Position numbers and translations under genes: made by a program. Below the pieces are notes generated by a model. The model was not told where the DNA came from and did no database searches. It worked only from the letters and a program-made list of their open reading frames with translations. A stretch of 18,380 nucleotides of DNA from Bacteroidota bacterium (GTDB lineage Bacteria; Bacteroidota; Bacteroidia; Bacteroidales; B18-G4). This document shows, one piece after another, positions 1 through 11,400 of the stretch (the first letter of the stretch is position 1; every line of letters begins with the position of its first letter). The stretch spans positions 1 through 18,380 of the forward strand of contig QMPN01000031.1 in NCBI GenBank assembly GCA_003648575.1, given 5' to 3'.

Positions 1-1
1 G

Positions 2-832
2 TACGCCATCGCAGAATTACTCATCGTCAACGTTGAAGGCATTGTGGCTTCCATGCCCGACTATATTGCCAATCTGCATGAATCATACAGTAAAGCAACT
101 TCATTTATCAGTGATCCCAAGTATACCGAATATATTCAAAAATGGTTGCGCGGCCTCGACCTGGCATCTATGGCAACATCAGCAGTGAATTCCCTGTCGG
201 GAATATTAGCCAACTCCGCAGTAGTACTGGTCTATGTGGTCTTTTTACTTATGGCAGGTGAAGCGGGCCGTAAAAAACTGGATAAATTATTTCCCGTAAA
301 AAGGACTGAATACACCAAGTTTATAAAGAACATGCGTAGCATCAGCGATTCCGTTCGTTACTATATTTCTTCCATGGCTTTGATCAGCCTGGTTACAGGA
401 GCTATCAGTTATGTGATCCTGCTGGTCATGGGAGTTGAATACGCTTTCTTGTGGTCATTCCTTGTATTCATCCTCAATTTCATTCCTTATATCGGACCAT
501 TGGTCTCATCACTTTTGCCGGCTATATTTGCTGTAATTATTTCAGGCCATCTGATGCAGTTCATTTTTGTCTTTGCAGCCATGGAAGGCGTCCAGATCAT
601 TATCGGAAATTTCATTCAGCCAATGGTCATGGGTAAAGGCACCAACCTGAGTGCGGTGGTGGTGATTATTTCCCTTGCTTTATGGGGAATGATATGGGGA
701 ATTACGGGAATGATCCTGGCGGTACCCATCATGGCGGTTATTGTGATTATTTGCTCACAAATTCCTTCTGCCCAATGGATTGCTATTTTATTATCTGAAA
801 AAGGAGATATCACAGAAGGTGAAGAAAAATAA
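2..832 (+). CDS. AI-2E family transporter, C-terminal part (5' end outside window)
   Basis: Inner-membrane permease of the AI-2E/PerM family. Members have been linked to export of small molecules or ions, and the substrate here cannot be told. The frame is open from base 2, so the gene starts before the window; 276 residues are visible of a usual 340-380, and the in-frame GTG at 44 is probably internal. An amphipathic stretch (about residues 15-60) is followed by a membrane segment (SAVVLVYVVFLLMAG). Then comes the family's conserved C-terminal membrane domain with NFIPYIGP and, near the end, WGMIWGITGMILAVPIMA, which matches the conserved W-G-x-x-G-x-x-L-A-x-P pattern. The next gene's likely GTG start at 819 lies inside the last codons, so the two may be translationally coupled. 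Family assignment is secure. Confidence 0.9.
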   Translation, partial: YAIAELLIVNVEGIVASMPDYIANLHESYSKATSFISDPKYTEYIQKWLRGLDLASMATSAVNSLSGILANSAVVLVYVVFLLMAGEAGRKKLDKLFPVKRTEYTKFIKNMRSISDSVRYYISSMALISLVTGAISYVILLVMGVEYAFLWSFLVFILNFIPYIGPLVSSLLPAIFAVIISGHLMQFIFVFAAMEGVQIIIGNFIQPMVMGKGTNLSAVVVIISLALWGMIWGITGMILAVPIMAVIVIICSQIPSAQWIAILLSEKGDITEGEEK

Positions 833-1287
833 ACGAATATCTATAAAGCCCTTCATCATCCTGCTATGCCTGATGATGTTCTCCGGCATGGCAAAATCCA
901 CGGGCGGGGGATATGAATTCAGCGGAACCATGATGAACTTGGGGGTCAGGTATTGATATTGTCGGGAACCCTGCTTTTGAGGAAGGTTATGATTATGCCA
1001 AGAATTCGTCGCTATATGTTTTCTTTGAACTGCCGATTGGAGCAGAACGAAAGGTCATACCACCCCGGGAAAAGAATCATACTGCCATGCAATTCATTAA
1101 AATCATTCTTCTGGCCATCGCCCTCGAACTTTTTAGCTGCCTTGGGCTGATATCATCGAAGCAGGATATTGCCCGGCAGAAAGTACAGCTTAAAAATGTG
1201 AATGAAACGACTATCAGCATTCACAAAGAAAGGGCTGCAGCATGCAAAGATTCCCTGGTGGTTAGCATCAACACTTTGTATCCCTAA
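819..1287 (+). pseudogene. Small membrane/secreted protein, frameshifted at a G5 run (or sequencing error)
   Basis: I do not recognise this gene. From a GTG at 819, overlapping the permease gene by 14 bases, a frame reads KKNKRISIKPFIILLCLMMF, like a signal peptide or membrane anchor, and stops at 954-956 after 45 codons. A second frame, closed upstream at 934-936, continues to TAA at 1285-1287. It has protein-like content (GIDIVGNPAFEEGYDYAKNS), a hydrophobic segment (FIKIILLAIALELFSCLGLI) and a charged tail. Removing one G from the run at 941-945 joins both into one frame of 155 residues (NLGSGIDIVG at the joint). The bases are either a real disruption or a homopolymer error. The second hydrophobic segment and the tail do not match any family I can name. 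Its stop interlocks with that of the convergent PorP-type gene. Confidence 0.5.
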
Positions 1288-2429
1288 AACGGGGAGCACT
1301 CCAGTGCACGTGGCATATTCCCCATACGCCGGTTGCCGAAATTATTCCCCCCGGAATTGCCAAACAGGCGCATTTCATCCATCTCAAAGATTAGCGTTAG
1401 CTCATGAGAACCACCTGTAGCGCGGGTAATCTCTGTCAGCATGATGTCATAGCTGTACATCAGTTTCATCCTTACATTGTCTCCCATATTGGCGTTTAGT
1501 CCAAGCAATACCACCAGGGCATCGTTATCCAGGAACTGGAATTCGCTGTTCCTGTACCACACCCCGACATAGAGTGGATGCTTATAAATATTGAGCCCTA
1601 TCGACCATGAATCAAGTCCCGCCTGGGTCATGTATATAAGGGCAGGATTATACTTAAAGCCCCCGCGTTCATTCCGATATCTGGCCCTGTCGCCCTGCTG
1701 AAACTGAAAGTCTGCAGAAGCAACCACTTTAATGGGAAGCTTGGATTCCATATTAATGAATGACTCATTGGGTTCAAACACATGATGAATAGCAAAACCA
1801 AAGGTTCCAATTACCTCATTCTCCTTCCCGGCATCAGCCGCGAAGCGAAAGATACCCCCAACGGCAAAGTCGGGATAGCTTACCTTGTTGGAACTGGGAG
1901 GGACAAATTCAGATGGCCGCACATTGCCATAGCTCTCATCCAGCTGATCGCTGAATACCAGGCGGGTCCAGTCGATGTATTTTTGTACAAAAGAGGCTGA
2001 AATACCCAGCTGCGATACCATACTTTTCATGATGGGAATGCGCACCGAAAGGTTGAGGCCGAATGAATTGCGCTTGATCAGGCCTCCGCCTTCATTCGAT
2101 GAGTCAAACATCAATCCCATCCCCCCGGAACCAGGTATCCCCCTGGCAGCAATATCCATGTTAAAGTTCATGGCCTTGAAATCCTGGGGCATTTTCACCC
2201 ATTGCCGCCTGTAGGCAAACTTGGCCCGCATTCCCTTTGCCAGGCCGGTATAGGCAGGGTTATAATACAGGGGAAGGTTGGTGAATTGCGAGAACTGATG
2301 ATCCTGGCTCTGCAAAGCAGGCATAATAAAGAGGAAGACAATCAGTGACAAGAGGCTTATTTTTAGCTTAGCAGTGCTTCCTGTGATATATTTCGCTGAT
2401 GCTTTCATATCTGTAGTTTTTCTGATCAT
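1284..2429 (-). CDS. PorP/SprF family type IX secretion system membrane protein
   Basis: Predicted outer-membrane beta-barrel of the PorP/SprF family. These proteins are tied to the T9SS and to secretion or surface retention of cargo with type B C-terminal domains. The 381 residues include an N-terminal hydrophobic signal (about 22-41) ending ALQSQ, followed at once by the family hallmark DHQFSQFTNLPLYYNPAYTG. Further on are YRRQW, GSGGMGLMFDSSNEGGG, a run of amphipathic strands, and the late motifs YVGVWYRN and SYDIMLTE; all fit the family and its usual length of 300-380. ATG 2429 is chosen because it lies two bases after the stop of the giant gene. Met8 (2408) is an alternative that gives a more usual signal length. 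No Shine-Dalgarno is clear, so coupling to the upstream gene is likely. It is almost certainly the dedicated partner of the giant protein. F. johnsoniae SprF is the model, but orthology to SprF itself cannot be claimed. Confidence 0.93.
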   Translation of the reverse strand: MIRKTTDMKASAKYITGSTAKLKISLLSLIVFLFIMPALQSQDHQFSQFTNLPLYYNPAYTGLAKGMRAKFAYRRQWVKMPQDFKAMNFNMDIAARGIPGSGGMGLMFDSSNEGGGLIKRNSFGLNLSVRIPIMKSMVSQLGISASFVQKYIDWTRLVFSDQLDESYGNVRPSEFVPPSSNKVSYPDFAVGGIFRFAADAGKENEVIGTFGFAIHHVFEPNESFINMESKLPIKVVASADFQFQQGDRARYRNERGGFKYNPALIYMTQAGLDSWSIGLNIYKHPLYVGVWYRNSEFQFLDNDALVVLLGLNANMGDNVRMKLMYSYDIMLTEITRATGGSHELTLIFEMDEMRLFGNSGGNNFGNRRMGNMPRALECSPF

Positions 2430-2431
2430 GA

Positions 2432-5400
2432 TTATCGTACTAAGGTTACATTGCCCTGGGTGGTTCCTGAGCTGCCTTCATTGTTACCAACCGATGTGCC
2501 TTCCCAGAAGGTGCCATCACGGAAAACAGCCCTTGCTCGCCAGATGTAAACATCTGTCGGAAGCAGCTTCCCATCATAGGTGCCATCCCAGGCATCCACA
2601 GGTCTTCCATCCTCATCAAGACGGTCGCTTTCCCAGAGCAGGTTGCCCCATGAATCGTGTACGGCGATATAAAACTCAGACAGGTTCTTTCCTTTTGGCT
2701 TAAATACCTTCACCTCCGGATTGCTGCTGGCCGGAGCCAGGGCATTGGGTATGAACAGGCTCTTATAAATGAAGTCATACCCCAGCATAGCCGTATCCGG
2801 GCAACCCACATCATTCCAAACTACCAGAGTGATCATGTATTCGCCTTCATCTTCATACAGATGATCAACAGGCGGGTTATTATCCCATACTTCGTAGCCA
2901 TCGCCAAAGTCCCAGAGATAGTTTTCTGCTCCGCTCGAAAGATCTTCCAGCAATACCGATCCCGGCACATCTTCATAATTCCGGATCAGGCTAAAGTTTG
3001 CTGTCGGCGAATTCATGATTGTAACATCGATCAAAGCAGTGTCGATACAACCATTTTGATTCTCCACAATCAGGCTCACCGTATTGGAGCCCTGCTGAGC
3101 GTAAAGCCATGATGGATTTTGAGCACTTGAAGTATCTGCTATCTGGACCGGATCATTGAAGTTCCATTTCCAGGAGGTGATCTCTGAATCGAAGCCCTCC
3201 GAAAGGTCAGTAAAATGAACAAATTCTCCCTCACATGGACCTGAATATTCGAAATCAGCCATAGGAATATGATCAACCCACACTTCCTGGGTAACAGAGT
3301 CCATACATCCATACTGGTTAACTACCACCAGACTGACATTATAAGTACCTGCTGTATCGAATTTGAAAAGTGGATTCCTGAACACAGATGTGTCTCCAAC
3401 ATTCCCGGTATTAAAGTCCCAGCTCCATTGTGTGATCACTGCCCCATTCTGTTCTGTTTCATCAATGAACTTTGTTGGATCACCGAAACATACAGTTTGA
3501 TTACTGAAAGTCGGTTGAGGTGTACGACTGATTTGTATGTTCTGCGCAAAAGTATCAGCAACTACAACACCATTGAAAACAGCACTCACGATAAGTTGTA
3601 CATAATAATCACCGGAGGTGCCGTAATAGTGATTGACAGTATCTGCTTTTGCAGTGTAAAGCGTGTCCGTACCATCGCCGAAACTCCATTGCCACTGCTC
3701 GATCAGGAAATCAACCGAAGAATGATCTGCAAAGGAAATAGTACTCCTTTCACAGGTAGCATTATTCAGCACAAAGAAGGCTGCATTCAGACATGGTTCA
3801 CGCTCTACCTCATGGGTGACCGTATTTATACAACCAAGTGCATTGGTCACGCTCAGAGCCACTGTATACACACCTTCATCCTCATAAAAATGAGATGTAT
3901 GCCCCGGAGGGGATGTGAGCAGTTCCGGCGGTGAGCCATCACCAAAGTCCCAATGCCAGCTTACAATGCCACTAGCATTTCCGAACGAGAGGTCAGTAAA
4001 ATAAATGGTGCTGTCGCACAGGTTTCCTGTGAAGCTAAATTCGGGCACAGGCAGTGCATCCACCTGTACCTCTTTATATACCGTGGTCTCGCATCCATGT
4101 ATGTCTGTAGCAATAAGGTTTACGGTATAATATCCTGCATCCTGGTATATATGCTGGGGTGTTGCCAGGCTGGAAGTATTGTTGGGACCCGAGGCCGGTT
4201 CACCAAAATTCCAGCTGTATGTGAAGAGTGAATCAGGCAAAGGCTGCAGAATAGCAGCTGAGAAATGCATAGGATTCAGGTAACAGGTCTGTGAGTTAAT
4301 CACCTCCACTTCGAGCCCTGCCGGAACAAATACTTCCTTCATGATCATGTCACTGCATCCATTCGCATCCGTTACCTTCAAACTTACCAGGTATGTAGTA
4401 TCCGTCAGGAGGAAGATATAATATGGATCCGGTACATACGCAAATGAACCGGGTTCCATCTCCCACTCCCATTCAATGATGGGTGATTGCATCACTGTGG
4501 ATGAGTCGTTGAAGTAAACCAGGCCCTGATCGCAAGGATTCACATTATAAGTGAAGTTCGATGTTGGATTTGATGATGCCGCTACGGGGATTACAATAGA
4601 GTCACGGCATCCGTGATCAGTGCTTACCAGAAGCTTCACATCATAGTTATTCATCCCCGTAAACACATGAACAGGATGTTGCAATGTTGAATAGTTGGCC
4701 ATCCCGGAGCCCGGGTCACCGAAGTCCCAGAACCAGGCAACGATCAGGTCGCCATTCTGGGTATAGGATAGGTCAGAAAAATAGGCTGTATCACTGGCGC
4801 AGGCTGCATCATACTTAAAGAGTGCTGTCGGGTTATCCCTTACCTCCACCTCATGCATAATGGTATTGGAGCATCCTGCAAAATCCCAGATACTTAAAGT
4901 GACCTGGTAGATCCCTGCCTCCGCGTACATATGTGAGGGACACATCAGTGTGGATGTCGGGCTTCCATCACCAAAGTCCCACTGATAAAGCTGTACGGCA
5001 GTGGTATCAGTTACTGCAGGGTCGATAAAGAAATAGGTCAGCAAATTCAGGCATGAGTCCTCTGCAAAAAAGTCGACGGGCTCACCTCCGCTCACAAACA
5101 CCTGCTGCATAATGGAATCTACACAGCCTCCCACATTGGTAATCAACAATGACACATCATAGGTGCCTGTATCGGCATAAATATGCTCAGGATTTTGGAG
5201 ACTTGATGTATTATTAATCCCTGACTGAGGATCACCAAAATCCCAGTACCAGGAAGAAATAAGCAGTCCGCCACCACCACTGGAATTATCCCAGAATTGT
5301 GTGGGCAAATCATTGCAGGTCGGATCATAATCGAAAAGAGCAATCGGGGCGGCATCTATCATCACATATTCAAAATACTCCCCATAACAGCCATCAGCAC

Positions 5401-8400
5401 TCATTACAGTTAATGTAACAGGATAGGTTCCCTCAGAAAGATAGCTATGGCTCACATTGGGGTCATCTGGGAAATAGATGGTAGTATCATATCCATCACC
5501 AAAGTCCCAGAACCATTCAATCAGGTAGCTATCAGGTACTGATGAGAGGTCTTCAAAATATACCAGGCTTCCGGCGCAGTTGACCTGGCTAACGTCATAA
5601 TGAGCAATTGGCCCGGTATTCACCAAAATCTGCTCTGTGTGGCTGGTGGTACAAACACCTGTATCCTGTATGGTCAACGTTACATTATAGTAGCCACTGT
5701 TCTGATACATATGTGATGGCGTAGCTATGTTCGCATAATTTCCATCACCAAAGTCCCAGTGCCAGCTTGTCACTGAACTCACGGCCATTCCGCTTGAGTC
5801 GGGATAGAAATATGTGAGGGTATCTTCACAAAGACCATCCCACAGAAATGCCACATCGGGTGAATCATTTACATACAATGATTTTACGATGGTATCGGTA
5901 CAGTTGGTGAAATTCACTACAATCAGCAAAACATCATATACACCACCTTCACTGAAGATATGCACCGGGTTCTGCTGAATAGAAGTATTATTGATTCCCG
6001 ACATCGGGTCATCGAATTCCCAGTACCAACTGAGGATGTTCCCCTGCCCATTCGGGAAAGAGGCATCGCTAAAGTATACCGTTTCACCCTGGCAAGGATT
6101 TGCCGACCAATGGAAATTGGCAGTAGGCTTGGCCAGGATATCTACCTCGCGGGTAAACGTATGAGAGCAGCCATTGGTGTTGATCACCGTAAGAGTAGCT
6201 CCATAGGTTCCTGTACCGGCATAGGTATGGAATACGTTGGGATCGTCAGGGAAATGGATGGTATCCAATGGTGAGCCATCATCGAAATCCCATATCCAGG
6301 TTTCGATATAGCCCCAGGTTGTCGATGAAAGATCATCGAAAAATACACTGTCGCCATTACAGGTGGGTTCACTGATATCGAAGAAGGCCAGCGGTGCTTC
6401 ATCGACCGTCACCTCCTTGCTTACAGTATTTTCACACATGGAAGTATCCGTAATGGTGAGTGTGACCTCATAAATGCCATAGGACGGGAAGAGGTGTGCC
6501 GGATTCTTCAGGTTCGACCAGGTTCCGTCACCAAAGTTCCATAGATAGGTAGTGGTGGTGTTCACATTCACCACGGTATCATTTATATAAAACTGTGTAA
6601 GCTGTCCTACACATGAACTGTCCCAGTAGAAATCTGCCGGGGGTTTGGGCCTTACATCTAATATTCGTGTAATGGTATCACGGCAGGAGTTGTCATTCCA
6701 TACAATGAGGGTCACATCGAAGAGTCCGGGGCCGGTAAACATATGCTCAGGATTCTGCAATTGTGAATTATTCGTTGATCCGGAAAGCGGATCGCCGAAA
6801 TCCCACCACCAATTGATCACCTGTCCGCCACCATTCTGGTCCGACATGTCGGTAAACTGCACAAGAAGATCTTCACAGGCAGTGGTATATTCAAAGTCAG
6901 CGGAAGGATCCGGCAGTATGTTGATAGGCTTAGAGGTAATGCCTACACATTCTCCGACATTGGTCACTGTTAGTGTAACCAGTTTCTGGCCTGGAGTGGT
7001 ATAGATGTGCTCTATATTCGGGTTGGCGGGGTGGTATATGGTATCACGCTGTCCATCGCCAAAGTCCCAGATCCACATGATGATCACCTCATACACTGTT
7101 TGTGAGAGATCGATAAAGAGTACGGGCTCACCCACACAATGCTCGTTGGTAAACGTAAAATCGGCAATAGGTGGAGGTTCAACCCAGATCTGCTGGGTGA
7201 TGGTATGTGAGCATCCGGTTATATTTGTTACTGTCAGGCTCACGGTATAGGTCCCTTCCAGCGAAAAAGTATGGGTGGGATTCTGGACAAAGGTAAAATT
7301 CGCCATCCCCGACAGCGGATCACCAAAGTTCCAGTACCAGGCAACTATGTCGGATGCCGGCAATGAAAGGTCGGTGAAATATGTGGGAGAGCCCACGCAG
7401 GTGGAATCCACTTCAAAGCCGGCCATGGGAGCATCCAGGATATCGATGGTTTGTATAACTACGTCTTCACAGCCTCCCATATCGGTTACTGTGAGGGTTA
7501 CAGTGTATGTTCCCGAGCTCATATATATATGCCAGGGGTTCTGAAGATTGCTGGTATCTCCGTCGCCAAACTCCCAATACCAGGAAACTACGGGCATTAC
7601 CGATGCCGAAGTCAAATCGGTAAATTGTGTTGGCTGACCTGCACATGCATTCGTCAGTGAGAAGGATGCATCAGGACCGTCAAACACCCCAATGTTTTCT
7701 ATATGGGTATCGTAACAGCCATTGGTATCATAAGCTACAAGCGAAACTGTATAGCTGCCCATTGCAGCATAGGTATGCACAGGATTTTGCAGGTTGGAGG
7801 TATTTCCATCACCAAAGTCCCAGGCCCATGAAACTACGGGACCGAAGCCCGAAGTAAACGACAGGTCGGTAAAATGAATGTCTTCCCCGAAGCAGGTAGA
7901 GGTAAATTCAAAGTCAGCAGTGGGTGGAAAATTGACCTCAATGTTTTGTACTGTATTTGCAATACAGCCGGCTGAAGTAGTCACCGTCAGCGTCACGAAA
8001 TAGGTGCCCGGAGCAGTATAAACATGAATAGGATCCTGAACAGAAGAACTTGTCCCGTCACCAAAATCCCAGGCCCATGAAACAATAACATCGCCTGTCA
8101 CCCACGAAAGATCTGTGAACTGGGCAGAGGAGTTTACGCAGCTGTTGTCAACAATAAAATCTGCAACAGGCTTGTAAACATCCAGTGATTGCCAGGTTGT
8201 ATCGGTACATCCCAGTGCATCGGTCACGACCAGCATCACATCATACGTTCCTGAATTAATAAACACATGCATGGGATGCTGCTGGGTAGAGAAATTATTC
8301 CATCCCGAAGCCGGGTCACCAAACTCCCAATACCAGGAAATAATGGTATCCCCTGCTCCTATCGACATATCGGTAAAATACACCGTATCGCAGGATGTGC

Positions 8401-11400
8401 TCTGATGGTCGAACCCGGCAATTGGGCCGGGATTCACATATACTGGAAGAATCACAGCATTGAAGCAGTCATTGGTATCGTATACCATCAGGCTTACATT
8501 ATATGTTCCGGGGACAGCATAAGAATGAACCGGGTTCTGGTTAATGGTATCCGTGGTACCATCACCAAAGTCCCAGTGCCAGGATGTGATCACATTGCCA
8601 CCTACAAACCATGACAGATCGGTAAAGTAGGTGGAATCGGGGAAACAGTTTGGCGTACTATATGTGAAGTCAGGTTCCGGCAGCTCATTCACGGTAATGG
8701 GCTTAACGACATTGTCGATACAGCCATTTTCTGTTTCTACGGTAAGAGAAACCCAGTAAACACCGGCGCTGCTATACACATGTGAAGGGTATTGGAGTAT
8801 GGAAGAATTCCCGTCGCCAAAGTCCCAGTGCCATGAAATGATGTTCTCTCCAATGGCATAAGAAAGGTTATCGAAGAAAGTGATAAAGCCCACGCAGGTG
8901 CTGTCGGCTTCAAAGTCGGCAACCGGACCGGGAGTAACGGTAATGATTTGTGTAGACTGATTAGTACAGCCCTCCGCATTTTCAACCCACAGGGTAACGA
9001 AATAGTCACCTGCAACAGAATATTCATGGGTCGGGTTTTGCAATGTGGAGTAATTCAGTAACCCTGATGCAGGATCACCAAAGTCCCAGTACCAGGCAAC
9101 TATGTCAGCCCCTGATCCATTTGAATAATCCGTAAAGTGAGTGATGTTGTTCACACAGGACATATTGTATTCGAAGAGTGCTGTTGGCCTGGCATAAACC
9201 ACTACCATGCGGGTTTGATAATCACTGCACCCAACAGAATCAGTTACAGTCAGAGTCACATGATATTGCCCTGCATTATTATATACGTGAAACACACTGT
9301 CCTGGAAGGAAGTGTATGTGCTTGTGGCCCCATCGCCGAAGTCCCAATGCCAGTTTTGCAGGGGTGCAACTCCCGGCAGGGAGATATCGAGGAATATGGT
9401 TGAATCATCATCGCAGGCATGCTCAAAGTTAAAGCCTACGGTAGGGTTTGGATGTATATTGATCTGTTGTACAATAGTATCATAACAGCCATTGGTATTT
9501 GATACAATAAGGCTCACATCATACACGCCGGCAAACACATATATATGAGACGGGTTTTGCAAGCTTGAGATATCCAATGTGCCTGAACCCGGATCACCAA
9601 AGTTCCAATACCAGGATGAGATCTGGCCAATGGTGGTGGTCGACAGATCAAAGAAGTTTGTCGGTACCCCCATGCAACCGGGACTTAAACTAAAGTCAGC
9701 CACCGGTTGCGGATAAATGAGGATGCTTTGCGCGAGGGTATCCGAACACCCCAGTGAATTGGTCACGACCAGGGTAATATCATAAAGACCAGAACTTGCA
9801 TATACGTGGTTCGGATGCTGCAGTGTTGAAGAGCTGCCATCGCCAAAGAGCCATTCCCAGCTTGTCAAAAATCCCATAGACGGGGTCGAGATGTCGATAA
9901 AGAATGTAGTATCATTGGCACATGGAGAAGCATTCACAATAAAATCAGCCGTGGGCGACGACAATACCATGATCATCATGGTAGTATCATCAACACAGCC
10001 ATCCGAATTGGTTACTGTCAGGTTGATCGAATAATTTCCTCCACCGGGAAAAACATGCTGTGGATGCTGCAGGTTGGAAGTGTATCCATCACCAAAGTCC
10101 CAGTACCATCCAACAAGACTATCGGCATTGGCTACTGATAAGTCGGTAAAGCTTACCAGGCTGGCCTCACAGGCAGGAGCGCTATTAGTAAATGCCGCCT
10201 CAGGAGTGGCATCAACGCCGGCAATATGTGCAATGGTATCATAACAGCCCGTTGTGCTTCCGATAATCAGTATTACATTATAAAATCCCGGAGATGAATA
10301 AAAGTGGATAGGGTTCTGCTGCGAAGAAGTATTTCCGTCGCCGAAGTCCCAGAGCCAGCTATTGATCACCCCAAAAGAGGCCGTTGAAAGATCTGTAAAG
10401 TGAGAAGGCTCTCCCAGGCATACAGTATCGGTCTGGAACGCGGCCGTGGGACCTGGATATACCACAACAGCTTTTGTGATCGAGTCAACACAGCCGTTGG
10501 TGTTCTCTATTGTGAGCTGAACCTGGTATGTACCGGATACCATATAAAAATGTACCGGGTGTTGTATGTTAGATGTATTTCCGTCACCGAAGTCCCAGTG
10601 CCAGGAATTAATTCCGATGGCAGTGGTATCGGTCAGGTCAGTAAAGTATGTAAAGTCAGTAGTGCAGGAGGTAGAATCCGAAAAATCAGGGAAAGGAAGG
10701 GCATGGACCCGCACCTGTAGGCTGCTGGCTTCAACACATCCGCTTGTATCTTCTACCTGCACATTTACAAGGTATAATCCCGGCAGGGAATACAGGTGGA
10801 CAGGATCAGAAACGGTATCGGTATGTCCATCGCCAAAGTCATAAAAATAGCTCACAATTACCGCCAAGGGGTTTGATACTGAGTCGTTGAAATGTGTGGG
10901 GTTGCCAATACAACTGGAGTCGGCCTCTACGGTGAGCCCAAGAGTAGGATTCACAAAAACGCCCTGCGTAATAGTATCGGTACAGCCATTGGAATTTTGC
11001 GCGACCAGGGTAACGGTGTATGTGGTATCCACGGTACCATAGGTATGCGTTGGATGCTGCAGGTTAGAGAAATAACCATCCCCGAAATCCCAGTCATAAG
11101 CCACCAATACATTACCGTTGGCATTCGACAGGTTCAGGAAGTTCACGATGTTGCTGGCACAAGGGTTCTGGTATATAAAATCAGCTGTTGGGCTTGGAGT
11201 AACATTCACGATAACGCTATCGATGGCAGTACATCCCCGCTGGTCGGCAATGAGCACCGTATAAGTTGTTGTCACAGCCGGGATAGCCACAGGCGATTGT
11301 GCCGTTGGGTCACTCAGCGAAGCTGATGGCGACCAGAGATATGAGGCCACCGGTAATGTTCCTCCGGTCACGGCAGCATTTAACTGAACGCTGTCGCCGG

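Noticed and set aside
953..1150. Open frame of 65 codons in the third frame across the small gene.
   Set aside because: Its content is arginine-rich and unlike protein, while the two neighbouring frames joined by a one-base shift give a sensible sequence.
1202..1420. Plus-strand 72-codon frame spanning the end of the PorP-type gene.
   Set aside because: It overlaps the coherent frames on both strands and shows no recognisable protein features.
2800..11100. A short string (tcaccaaagtccca) recurring about every 255 bases, which at first sight resembles an interspersed repeat or CRISPR-like array.
   Set aside because: It is the reverse complement of the codons for the conserved W-x-FGD core of each PKD domain; spacing is the domain length and the rest is coding.
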